A stretch of DNA of 64,000 nt from assembly GCA_030295235.1 (NCBI GenBank), contig AP026164.1, forward strand, positions 310,001 through 374,000, read 5' to 3'. A program made the position numbers and the translations under genes. Shown piece by piece: positions 54,777 to 64,000 of the stretch (its first letter is position 1; each line of letters starts with the position of its first letter). This stretch comes from Fistulifera solaris (lineage: Eukaryota; Bacillariophyta; Bacillariophyceae; Naviculales; Stauroneidaceae). A model generated the notes under the pieces. It was not told where the DNA came from. It ran no database searches and saw nothing but the letters and a program-made list of their open reading frames with translations.

Positions 54777-56839
54777 TCACTGGGATGAGTGCATCGACTG
54801 CCGTTGGATCAATTCTTGATATTTCGTGCATCTCTGCAACAATTCATCATGTGTTCCAGAGTCGATGATCCGGTGGTCATCCACCACAACGATTTGCTTC
54901 GCTCGTTTAATCGTCGAGAGTCGATGCGCCACAATCACCACAGTTCGCCCAACTACCGCCTTATCAATAGCTTCCTGCACGAGATGTTCCGACTCCGCAT
55001 CGAGTGCCGACGTAGCTTCGTCGAGCAGTAAAATTCTGGGATTTACTAGTAAGGCTTTGCGTACCAGGTAGATGAATCAGAAAAGTGTAAGGAATCATGT
55101 TCTGTTCAAAACGAGCAAAACTAATATGAGATTGCGTACCTCGAGCGATAGCTATGCGCTGCTTTTGACCACCACTGAGTTTTACCCCACGCTCACCAAC
55201 CATAGTATCGTATTGTTGTGGCCATTCCACAATGAAATCATGAGCATTTGCCTTCCGACTCACTTCCTCGAGTTCTTCTAGGCTAACTTCACGATCAATT
55301 CCGTAGCAAATATTCTCGCGAACTGTGAGTCCGAAGAGTTGCGGCTCTTGTTGCACGAAGCCGATATTGGAACGAAGCCACGATAAATCGAGATCTCTCA
55401 AATCATGACCGTCGATGCAGATCGCGCCCGACGACACATCGTAAAAGCGCTGTAATAATGCCACCACAGTTGATTTACCGGCACCCGAGGCACCGACCAA
55501 GGCCGCAGTCGAGTTGGCTGGAATGGTCAATGAAAAGTTTACAAGAACCGCACTCTCTGGACGCGAAGGATAGAAGAAGTTGACATTCTCGAATCGTATG
55601 TTTCCTTCCATGGCATCTGGTCGTAGCAATGGAATCGTGGGAACATAGTGATTGACGGTGATTATTGCCGGGGTCTCTTCTTCATCTCTCCCTGACTGAG
55701 ACTTATCAAGTGATGCATTTTTCTGTTCAACCGGAATTGGAATTGCTGGAACACGATTCAGTAGATACATGATACGACCTGAAGCACCTTGTGCTTCCAA
55801 TAGCTTGGATACGAAAGAGCTTGTTTGTCCCAAACCAGCACCAATGTAAAAGACATACGACTGGAAAGCTGTCAATTCACCTAAAGTAATTTCACCGTCA
55901 TTGACCAGTTTGAATCCGTACCACAAGCTGACGTACAAACATCCAAATCCAACGCCGAAAATTAATGTAAAGAAACCAGCTGCAACAATGGCTTTAAAGA
56001 ATCCAACTCGATAGGTTGTTGTTTTGTCTTGATCTTTTTTGTGAGTAGCCCACCAGAGTGGAAACTGATCCGGATCCCCAACGACTTTTTTCATACCGAT
56101 GCGCTTCGCGTTTCTCGGCCGCAAAGGATTGCACGGTCCTCATGGCACCTAGCACCTCCGTCGCGTGTCCTTGCGCCGTGCCCAACACATTTTGGTATTC
56201 ACGGCTCAACTTTCCCAACCATGTTCCGATGGGAATGCTGATACAAAACAGCACAACAACACATCCCAAGACGACGATCGCCAGATAGGCTGATATCCAA
56301 AACATGAGTGCCATACAAACGACTAGCTTCACCATCCCCAATATGACTTCTGGCAAGGCTTGACTGGTGCCGATTTGTAAAACAGCTGTGTCACTCGTTA
56401 GACGCGAAATCAATTCTCCCGACTGGTGTTCGTCAAAGAACGACATTTCTTGCTTCATCAACGAAACAAATAACAGATTCCGTAAACGAGCAACGACGCG
56501 TTCTCCCGCTACGCTCATCAGTGCCTGTCGAATGAATCCCAAGAAGGAACCGACGGAATGCACCACAAGAACGGTAATCATCGTACGAGAAATATCTTGC
56601 ATGCGATCGACGGCTTCCGGATCTACCAATGTATCGTAGGCATCGGCCAGTAGTAACGGATTCAATAACGGTGCACTCTCCGCGACGATCATTAGGAAAC
56701 AGGCAATCGCTAAACCAGGCCATTCGGGCTTCGCTAATCGCAGTAAGTTGGCTAGAGAAGGCGTTTCGGACGGTACAGCTTTGGTTTGGTTGAAGGCATC
56801 CGGATGATTGGGAGCTGAAGAACTTGCCGCTTCGCTCAT
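54777..56839 (-). CDS. ABCB-type half-transporter (TAP/MDL-like)
   Basis: About 658 residues. An N-terminal membrane domain with six predicted helices ([36 protein letters not shown]-type segments, [19 protein letters not shown]) precedes one nucleotide-binding domain: Walker [16 protein letters not shown]-loop VQQEPQLF, signature [16 protein letters not shown], Walker [14 protein letters not shown]-loop IVAHRLST. This matches TAP/ABCB half-transporters that work as dimers exporting peptides or related substrates. Intron 55055-55139 interrupts the signature end. One excess base at the T6 run 56086-56091 breaks the frame ([16 protein letters not shown] restored with five). No clear mitochondrial leader is seen, so vacuolar, ER or mitochondrial placement is open. 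Confidence 0.88.
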
Positions 56840-57278
56840 CGTTTATTTATTCAATGTAACTCTCTATTATGTATTGTGCTAGCTTGAAAATATGTTCTTT
56901 TGTGCTCATTCGTGTCGAAGAATGATGCATTTTTCCTTATTCACATCCTTTTTTCTTTTCTCGTCCATTTACTAGGTAGTGCCGGGACCCCAGATGAGTT
57001 AAGTCGGAAAATCGTAACTCCTCTCCTTTTTACGCCATAATGAACGCTTCATACAAACAATGAAAATACAAATGGAGCCGTCATCCACCGCTCTTCACGG
57101 TACCGACGACAATAGCATCTTTACAATGAAAGTAATTTTGGTGATCTGGCTTTCATGGTCTCAAGCAAAGCTCAGCTCTCTATAGGACACGCTATTGCTT
57201 GAAACAGAATTTTTTTTAAATTCCGGGACTGAAAACAAGCTGAGTCATCAGTCGATCCTCTTAAGACTACTCTTTGCA
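56840..57278. promoter_or_regulatory. Divergent intergenic region
   Basis: About 440 bases between the divergent ABCB and beta-trefoil genes, including AAATTCCGGGACTGAAAAC near 57219, similar to the ATTTCCGGGACT repeats at 29.3 kb. Confidence 0.4.
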
Positions 57279-59127
57279 ATGATGCGGACCTTCTGTCCGT
57301 CGTTTCGATACGTTTTAATCCCCAGAGCGCACAGCCCGTCAGCAGCAGCGTCGTCGGCAGTTGGCGAAAATTATTACATTTCGCATTTCAAGGAAAACAT
57401 TAGCAACAGTAAGCATAGGCAAACGAAAGTATTATACTACGTACCTTTATTACTATTATACGCCATGAGAGCACGGAGCAGTTTCATCAACGTGCCTTGC
57501 ATCGAACCTTTGCATTGTCATCTAGTTTCGCGCTCGAAAAGTGGAGGCAGATTATCCGTTGACCATCAGAGCGTGGCGTCTTCGAGTGCATCGCGGAATG
57601 AATGGCAAATACTGAGAACGGCGAACTCGAGCTTTGTGTTTCAGGCTGTGGGGACAAATCACTTTCTTTGCTTGGAAGATGATGAAATTCTGGTCAAAAC
57701 GGTGCGTTCACTCGAAACACCGCAAGGGGAGAACAAGTTTCCGTCTTCCTTTTTGTGGAAGATACAGGCTCATTCCTCTATCGAAGGAGCTTTCTTCCTC
57801 GTTTCAGACGAAGGAAAGCCAGTCGCCTGTAATGCGAATGGAGTTCAAGTGTGGGAAAAGATTTCCGACTCTTCCAGTCTGGCGTGGTCGTTCGAATTCT
57901 TATCAGGAGAATTGGTTCATATCATTTGCCCCGTCTTTCAAAAAGCTGATCCAATGTCACGGAGTACTACCCGGTCCCCGGTTGAACACCAAATTTGGTG
58001 GATGGGAAACGTGGCGCTTGATTGAAGCAGGAAATAACACAGTCTATATTACTTCCTGGACACATGGACATGTCTTGGGTGCGAATGCTCAAGGAGATTT
58101 GGAATTGAGTAAACGATCGTCGCGCGACGAATGGGATCGATGGATCGTTATTCGAGGTACCAGTGGTGAAGGTGTCTACTTGCGTTCGATGAATGCCAAG
58201 CGCTATTTGGCCACTGATGGAACCATTTTGGATACCTGTCGCGAACGAGTTGCAATGCATTACACGACCATTTGGCACGTGGAGCCGCCAAATCGGAATG
58301 TCTATCATTTGCGTTCTCGAAGTCACGGGTATCTGAGCGTAAATTCAGAGGATCAGCTATGTATGAACAATGACGCCCATTCCAGGGGAGAGCATTTTCA
58401 GTTTGAGCGACGAGATGGCGGCAATGAAGGTGACTGTTTTGCGATCAAAAGTTTGGCCACTGGAAAATATATAGCACTCGACACCACAACAAAAGAGCTG
58501 TTTTGCAGTGAAATTAGTTACTGGTGGCATGTGGAAGAATATGACAGCCTCTCTCGAGGGCTAGTATTCATTACCAGCACAGATAGTACTCCACTTGTGA
58601 TAAACTGTGGTGAAGAAGGGAAGCTCGCTGTCTCGACGGACATTGCGTTTTGTGAGGAAAATGCTTGGCGCTTAGAACCACATCTTCCAGACTCTTTGAC
58701 GAAAGCACAATGCATCAGTGTGGGCGCAGTTATTACAGGAGGTGTCGCAGCAATGGTGGCTGCGCCGCTCGCCTTCACCGCAATGGTGGCGTCGATCGGC
58801 TTGGGATCACGAAGTGTGGCATCCAAGATGGACAACGCAATGATGGAAGAAGGCGCGCTAGCTGGCGGCTCGAACGAAGTTTTGCAAACGATCGGTGTAG
58901 CGCGATTGGGCTCTACGGGCAAGGGACGGTCATTGGTAAATAACGGCCCAGCTAGCGGATCCGGTGTATCAGGTACAACGGCTACTGCATTACTTCGTTC
59001 CGCAGAGAGTTCTTCTCAAAGTACGGACGACCACGGGGATTTTGCCGATGCGTCGCTGTTTGGATCGGCTGATCGACCCTTTTCGGATTGGAGGTATTGG
59101 GAAGATGTGGCTCGAGCCTCCCAGTGA
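57279..59127 (+). CDS. Fascin-like beta-trefoil protein with C-terminal ISG12/IFI27-like segment
   Basis: About 615 residues if started at ATG 57279; an inner ATG at 57465 is possible. Two or three beta-trefoil-type repeats are built of W/F-rich strands: TNHFLCLEDDEILVK, TKFGGWETWRLIEAG, YLRSMNAKRYLATDG, VYHLRSRSHGYLSVNS, ATGKYIALDTTTKELF, as in fascin/FRG1 actin-crosslinking folds. Then ISVGAVITGGVAAMVAAPL, ASIGLGSRSVASKMDNAM and GALAGGSNEVLQTIGVARLG match the ISG12/IFI6-16 family of small hydrophobic proteins. An acidic Ser-rich tail ends FSDWRYWEDVARAS. One excess base in the C4 run 57976-57979 breaks the frame; three C keep STTRSRLNTKFGG. Function unknown. Confidence 0.7.
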
Positions 59128-59653
59128 GAAAGTAAGGGGTGGTATCCTTCGACATGCAATGCTTGTTTTTCTCAAAAAAAGTTGAAGCAAGATGATTTTC
59201 GGGGGCGAGCGGCGAGCAAACGAGCATGAATACGGAAGAAACGTGAAAGCGCGTCTTGTCGCGCAGTTCTTCGCATTTTGGGCTGACGACACAGTAACAC
59301 GCAACAGAGTAAGAACATTAGCCCGTAATGGCGGATTGATTTTCGTACCGCTTGGGCATCCATTGCTGGAAACGATTTAGTAGTTGTTGCGAGTCAATGT
59401 CTACAACTGTGCGAAAACTTTTGAAATGTAAAATCAAATGAGTGACATTGCGAGCTTCTGTCGTGCCTCTTATCTTCTGCTATTAAGCATCTCTTTATTA
59501 TGTAGACCCTACTTATTGATGTATTATAGAGTTGTTCGATTGACAATTAGGTCTAGATGAAATTTTCAATTTATGTGATCTCGAGATTCTCTTCACAGCG
59601 TCTTCTTCTCGGTTCTTAAGCAAAATCATCTCCGCCCGTCTCAGCTAACTGAC
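59128..59653. other. Intergenic region
   Basis: About 530 bases between convergent genes; a short frame at 59192-59380 has no recognisable features. Confidence 0.3.
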
Positions 59654-61054
59654 CTAACTGAACAACTCCACATAATGTGTCAAGGTATTTGACAGCAGCA
59701 GTGCGGAGCGCTGAAAGTCTGTTGATGCTTGTTCGACCAAAGCTGTTGTTACTAGCGGTTTACGCTCTGGCTCCGATAGAGGCTTTACCACAAGATCCGA
59801 TGAGCCGCTGTAGAACTTGTTGAGGGAATAGAGCGTGTCGACGAGCAAGCCATCTGAAAACCATTACCACGGAAATCAGTCACTTCAACGTTCCTATGAT
59901 GCGAAAGAAAATCAACCAGATCGGAAAATTCAGAACCGAACGCTTCGTTATTCTCCACGTATACTCTGAGGCACCGAAAACCCTGGTGATGTTTTAAGCC
60001 GTTGAAAAGGGTTTTCAAGTAATCCTCACAATGATGCAAGACACCAGGCAAATCAAGAACTCTTAGGTTTTTGTTCGCAAGTGCTGCACGAATCATTTCG
60101 TGTATGACACATAATGGTAAACGAACGGGTTCACACTCAAACTTCAACTCCAAAAATGACCCAAGGAGGCTATTCGTCGCCAAAACAAAATGATAGTCTC
60201 ACTTGGAGCGGGCTCGTCGGAAAGCACTATCAGAGACAGGATACTTGCTATAATCTCGATACTTGTTCCGACTCAATCCAAAATTCATAGGAAAGGGAAT
60301 CTGCTTTAGCCAACACGAGCTCATTATCAAATAATAATGGTAACCCCAAATGTTCTATGGTTTCGACTTGTAATAAGCGTCGTAGATTGTCAACATTCAA
60401 CGGTAAATCATTGCTATACTGTTGCTCCAAAGTTAGCGAACCAAATGACGATTTACGGTCCTGAAGCGCATTAACGAATGCCGTTCCTCCATCTGCTAAA
60501 ACGCTGTCATTGTATTTGATCGTTACAGGACGCGGTCTTGTTGCTAAAGCAACAGATTGTGCAGCACTTAGAGCATTGTCCTGAAACTCCAAATACAATG
60601 ACGGGATTGCCTCGAAGATGTCCACGAAACATTGAGATTGAGCGGCACTCAAGTCAATCGGGGGGCCGCCTGTATTGTTCGCAATCAAAAGACGAGAAAA
60701 GTTCGACGTCGATCGTACCAGACTCAAAAAGAATGCAGCCGTCTGCGCCATGGCGTCGTGGGTACTACCAACGATGCACAAATGAACATCGCCTTCATCG
60801 AATCCACAATGCAAATGGTCAAAAACATCCCGCGGTCCATCATCAAAACCGCAGTTTACATACGTCAGCGTCTGATTATCCCGCCAAATAGCCAGTCTTT
60901 GCCCGAGTTTGCGAATCTCCTCCAAATTGCTGGGATCGCGCAGTAATACATACGTTTTCGACGCGCCTTTATAACTGCTTTACTCGGGCGAGCAACTGGA
61001 CTTCGGAATCTCCTCAAACACAGATTTGTCGAAAGATTGTTTGCAGTTTGACAT
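59654..61054 (-). pseudogene. Broken gene resembling diatom leucine-rich-repeat-type proteins
   Basis: Coding-looking blocks follow in order on the minus strand: MSNCKQSFDKSVFEEIPKSS, ASKTYVLLRDPSNLEEIRK, QTLTYVNCGFDDGP, then a leucine-rich segment (NKNLRVLDLPGVLHH, GFRCLRVYVENNEAFG, HRNVEVTDFRGNGF) and DGLLVDTLYSLNKFYSG. An in-frame TAA at 60980-60982 follows the first block, the frame shifts between 60250 and 60230, a TGA sits at 60199-60201, and another shift lies near the T4 at about 59850. With two nonsense codons and two shifts in 1.4 kb this is either a pseudogene or a badly called region. No specific family is assigned. Confidence 0.5.
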
Positions 61055-61420
61055 GGCAAATAGTTCAAGTGAAGGAGCAGAAGCAAAAAAGATTTATATT
61101 TATTTATTTGTTGCAGCACATTCGCTCGTTTTTGTAATTGATGTGTCTTGCAGTACCAGGTATAATACCGCGAGGCAATTTTTTCGTTGCGTTCCGCATC
61201 CGGGGCTGAACCTGTAGTGGAACCTACAAGTAGTGTCTACTGTGGAGAACCTCTCCGACAATGCTATCATTCCAGGTGGAAGTCGTCGACGATAACCGAT
61301 AACCATCGCGTCCTCCAAACAAGCGCAAATCGACAATAGACTATAGAATCATCGATTAAAGCACATAATTCCTTTATACGCTACTGCAATCCTTTATCCC
61401 TTACACAGAGAAACACTGCA
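61055..61420. promoter_or_regulatory. Divergent intergenic region upstream of derlin gene
   Basis: About 370 bases with nothing recognised; should include the derlin promoter. Confidence 0.3.
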
Positions 61421-62425
61421 ATGAGAAGTATGACCCGCACACTGCCCCGAACGCCGCTTCTAGTAGCATTAATCGTGCTTTCCGTGTCTTCCGTCTCTTC
61501 GACGACCTGGGGTCGAGTGAGTGTGCCGAGGTCGCCTCTGTCGTTTCAATTTGTTACACAAGAGGCTGTCAATCAACAAAGAACAAAAATTAGTAAATCA
61601 GCATTACTTAACAAGCTGAGAGGTGGGGCTTTAGATTTAAGCGACGATGAAGATGACGACGATGAAGACGAGGACGACGATCTCAACTTGGATTTGGACG
61701 ACTTTGAAGTAGCTGAAGCTGATTTTGCAGAAGCCAATACGCTCGATCGTGTTCTAGAAGCATGGAAAAGAACACCACCTCTGACAAAAGCTTATTTGAC
61801 TGCTTCCTTCGGAGCTACTATGTACGGCTATCTCTTCAACAAGAACGAATTTCCCCGCATTCTAACATTGGAATGGAAGCCAGTTCTGCAAAGACTGCAA
61901 ATATGGCGACCTTTCACGTCCTTTTTAAACTTTGGGCCGTTCGGCTTGGGATATATCCTGACAGCTCAATTCGTGTGGACGTACATGGCGACCTTGGAAC
62001 GGCTCAACCACAATCGTCCTTTTGACTTTTGGATATTGATGCTCTTTGGCCAGCTTTCCATGGTGATCGGTTACCCCCTGCTGAAATTGAGCCCTCGATT
62101 CCTCGGCCACAACTTGTCCACATATCTTGTTTATATCTGGAGCCGCTACCATGAAGGAGTCGAAGTCAATATGTTCGAGATGTTCAACACGAAAGCCGAG
62201 CTGTTGCCTTGGTTCTTTTTGGCTCAGACATTTCTTTTGGAAGGTGAACCTCCTGTCTTGGACTTTTTGGGGATTGTTTTTGGGCACATTTACCATCATT
62301 GCAAAACAGTGGGTATTCTTCGAGCACCAGACGCGCTCGTGGCGTGGTACCATGGAGATTCGGAAGTAGCCAAGAGGATACGAGAAGAATACAAAGTGAT
62401 TACGTCCGAGTTTGAGTTGGTATAA
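61421..62425 (+). CDS. Derlin (Der1-like), possibly the symbiont-type SELMA derlin
   Basis: Intact 334-residue frame. After a hydrophobic leader (LLVALIVLSVSSVSS) and an unusual acidic block (DDEDDDDEDEDDDLNLDLDD) comes the derlin core: TPPLTKAYLTASFGATMYG, LQIWRPFTSFLNFGPFGLG (the derlin WR motif region), WILMLFGQLSMVIGY, PVLDFLGIVFGHIYH. Derlins form retrotranslocation channels for ERAD; algae with red-derived plastids also have a symbiont-specific derlin in the second outermost plastid membrane (SELMA). The leader suggests the symbiont type, but SSTTW rather than an ASAF-type Phe leaves the ER form possible. The acidic insert after the leader is unlike ordinary ER derlins. Confidence 0.82.
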   Translation: MRSMTRTLPRTPLLVALIVLSVSSVSSTTWGRVSVPRSPLSFQFVTQEAVNQQRTKISKSALLNKLRGGALDLSDDEDDDDEDEDDDLNLDLDDFEVAEADFAEANTLDRVLEAWKRTPPLTKAYLTASFGATMYGYLFNKNEFPRILTLEWKPVLQRLQIWRPFTSFLNFGPFGLGYILTAQFVWTYMATLERLNHNRPFDFWILMLFGQLSMVIGYPLLKLSPRFLGHNLSTYLVYIWSRYHEGVEVNMFEMFNTKAELLPWFFLAQTFLLEGEPPVLDFLGIVFGHIYHHCKTVGILRAPDALVAWYHGDSEVAKRIREEYKVITSEFELV

Positions 62426-62567
62426 AAATGTGGCTATTGACAGTCGATAGTAATGCTAAAAGTAAATGCAAACGTATCAGAATTCATTCTCTTAGTCTCT
62501 CGTAGCTTTTTTTCAAGAATATTCTAGCAGGCATGCCCCGCAAAAGCAAGATCTACCGACTCGAGCC

Positions 62568-63232
62568 CTAAATGACTTCAAGTGCACTAGCAATTTGTTG
62601 AGAAGACGCTTGACTCAAATATTGATCTATCGCCTTTCCCAATTCGTTCAGGGGGGCGAATCAGCTGTTTTACATTAAATTCCGCAGGGTTCTGTTGCTG
62701 ATATATATACTCGGCCAAGAAATCGTTGTACGCGACCCAAGCGTCGTTTCGTGAACCATATTGGAGCGTTTGCTTGACGGGAAGATCACTTTCTATAGAC
62801 GGTCTACCAGGACCATCAAACCCTTTTGTGTAGTAGACAAGAAAAGCGTTCTGATCGACAAACTTTTGCTTGTACGAAAGAGGATCTGAGTACGCATCGA
62901 ACAGACTCTTGAACGACTTTTCGTCCGAGGGCAATGACTTCAATAGAATGTCGATGGTTGCGCTAGAGGGATTCTTTTCAAGAATATCGAGTATTTGTTG
63001 CGATGTGCGCTGCAATTGCAGAATGGGGATCAGAGTTTCTACAGTACCGGTAGCTGGCTTTCGATTCTTTGACGTATCAGCTGACGCTTGCGGAGGTAAA
63101 ATAATGAGAGCAGAATTGAGCGCGACCAGCGTCTTCAGAAAAAGCCCTACGTTCGAGACTAGCAATTGACCATCCTCTACAAATAATAGATACAAGCAGA
63201 ACATGAACGAAAAGCTGTAGGATCCGTCTCAT
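62568..63232 (-). CDS. Thylakoid lumen protein with Tat-type signal (PsbQ/Psb31-like candidate)
   Basis: About 220 residues after correcting two homopolymer excesses (A5 at 63139-63143 and G6 at 62651-62656 on the plus strand). The N-terminus has a signal peptide (LQLFVHVLLVSIICRGWS), then RRAFLKTLVALNSALII, a twin-arginine RRxFLK motif, then PPQASA as lumenal cleavage site: tripartite targeting through ER, plastid and the thylakoid Tat pathway. The mature part is helical with alternating Leu/Ile (LIPILQLQRTSQQILDILE, DILLKSLPSDEKSFKSLF) and ends in QASSQQIASALEVI. A helical bundle like PsbQ/Psb31 extrinsic photosystem II proteins is suggested but not proven. Confidence 0.7.
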
Positions 63233-63537
63233 TGCTGTCAACTTACACAAGTACTCCTATGAATTTGTGCGGTATAAATGTGCTGAATTCAAAAAAATGC
63301 AGATCGTGAGTCACGCACCCATCCCAGTCCCTTTTGTTATTGCACTATAGCGAATTCAGTGGACACCCCATTGAACGTTGAACAACACTCAATTTTGCGT
63401 GTTTCGCCAGTCCCGCAAGTGTTAGGGGTGCAACGCATTAAGGGATTTCTGATACACTTGCACGATGGAGCGAGTTCCCGAAAAATTTCACTAATTTTTG
63501 CACAAATTGCCTTTAATTGAAAGCACGTGCACGCAAC
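63233..63537. promoter_or_regulatory. Divergent intergenic region
   Basis: About 305 bases between start codons of the lumenal protein gene and the last gene. Nothing recognised. Confidence 0.3.
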
Positions 63538-64000
63538 ATGAAGTCGAACTGGAAAAGCAATCGTAAAAAACGCGGATTCTTTTGCTGGTGTTCGGCTAAA
63601 TCGCAACCGAAACTTCCTCCGTCCGAGTTCTTATTGCAAAAGACGCCAAAGTCTTATGCCTACGCCACCTCTCCGATCTCTACAACTCAAGACAGTGACG
63701 ACGACGATGAACGAGCGAGTCTTCTGGATCACTCGTATGATGATGTCCTACCGAATGGCAACAATAGCAAAACGAAGGAAACGAGCGATTCATCGGTTTC
63801 TCCAAAGACCCCACCTCGACTTTCATGGAAAGAAAAATTGGTTCAATCGATTGAACGTCGGAAAAAACTCGGTTGGAACACTCAGAGAGGCTACAGACAA
63901 GTAGATGATACGCTACCGGAAGATGTCCTACCCGATGCAATCAGCAAAGAAAAGGATGTTTCCCCGGATTTTCTACCGCACACCCAGCAAGATACCCGTT
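63538..64000 (+). CDS. Unknown protein, N-terminal part, runs off the window
   Basis: An open frame from ATG 63538 to the window end, 154 codons without a stop, so the 3' end lies outside. It starts MKSNWKSNRKKRGFFCWCS, a basic Cys/Trp cluster that could be lipidated or membrane-associated, followed by a disordered Ser/Asp/Lys region (STTQDSDDDDERASLLDHSY, SSVSPKTPPRLSWKEKL) and a repeated (E/Y)DDVLP-type motif (DDVLPNG, EDVLPDA). No signal peptide or known domain. Possibly the cytosolic tail of a trafficking or membrane protein. Confidence 0.6.
   Translation, partial: MKSNWKSNRKKRGFFCWCSAKSQPKLPPSEFLLQKTPKSYAYATSPISTTQDSDDDDERASLLDHSYDDVLPNGNNSKTKETSDSSVSPKTPPRLSWKEKLVQSIERRKKLGWNTQRGYRQVDDTLPEDVLPDAISKEKDVSPDFLPHTQQDTR

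Noticed and set aside
59192-59380. Short plus-strand frame as a gene
   Set aside because: No domain, leader or conserved-looking composition; lies between convergent 3' ends.
4518-61054. TAA reassigned to a sense codon
   Set aside because: Many intact genes here end at TAA, for example paralogue 2 and HU, so TAA is a stop.

Overview
The window is nuclear DNA from a photosynthetic alga with a secondary plastid, most likely a pennate diatom close to Phaeodactylum (inference). Genes are compact, on both strands, with few short GT-AG introns of about 60-160 nt. Several N-termini are signal peptides followed by a cleavage-site Phe, the ASAFAP-type plastid bipartite signal: chlorophyll synthase, a CYP97-like P450, an S1-domain protein and a pentapeptide protein. 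All products are eukaryotic house-keeping, organellar or lineage-specific proteins. I see no rRNA, tRNA, CRISPR or viral structural genes.

Layout. 0-12.6 kb: 5'-truncated OB-fold protein (CTC1-like?), HU-type organelle DNA-binding protein, GEX1/Brambleberry karyogamy protein, X-Pro aminopeptidase, a Golgi-type glycosyltransferase, histone N-acetyltransferase NatD. 12.8-18.5 kb: a short-motif repeat array, two tandem paralogous small proteins, a TPR protein, a small probably organellar protein, a histidine phosphatase. 18.9-25.1 kb: importin-7/8, a transposase remnant with a hairpin satellite and a dispersed repeat, a methyltransferase. 25.2-35.8 kb: FASTK-like organellar RNA-binding protein, lumenal pentapeptide protein, CYP97, a ubiquitin-like/Tudor-knot protein. 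36.3-43.5 kb: dispersed repeat, 246-bp minisatellite, RBBP6, NOC4, WDR74/NSA1. 43.5-47.4 kb: gene-poor, with one decayed gene. 47.5-57 kb: chlorophyll synthase, ABCF ATPase, plastid S1 protein, an AlkB-SRA fusion, an ABCB half-transporter. 57.3-64 kb: a beta-trefoil/ISG12 fusion, a broken LRR-like gene, a derlin, a Tat-type thylakoid lumen protein, and a gene running off the end.

Three functional themes recur: pigment and thylakoid biology (ChlG, CYP97, pentapeptide and Tat lumen proteins, S1 protein), nuclear and ribosome-biogenesis functions (NOC4, WDR74, importin, RBBP6, NatD), and genome or epigenome maintenance (AlkB-SRA, HU, CTC1-like). The most interesting item is the two-intron gene at 52.8-54.4 kb, which joins an AlkB 2-oxoglutarate dioxygenase to an SRA/YDG methylcytosine-reader domain.

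Caution: about two dozen single-base frame breaks are spread over otherwise conserved genes, nearly all at mononucleotide runs and in both directions. This looks like uncorrected long-read assembly error rather than mass pseudogenisation. Exon ends and products were inferred by reading across those points; after allowing for them almost every gene adds up to a whole number of codons.
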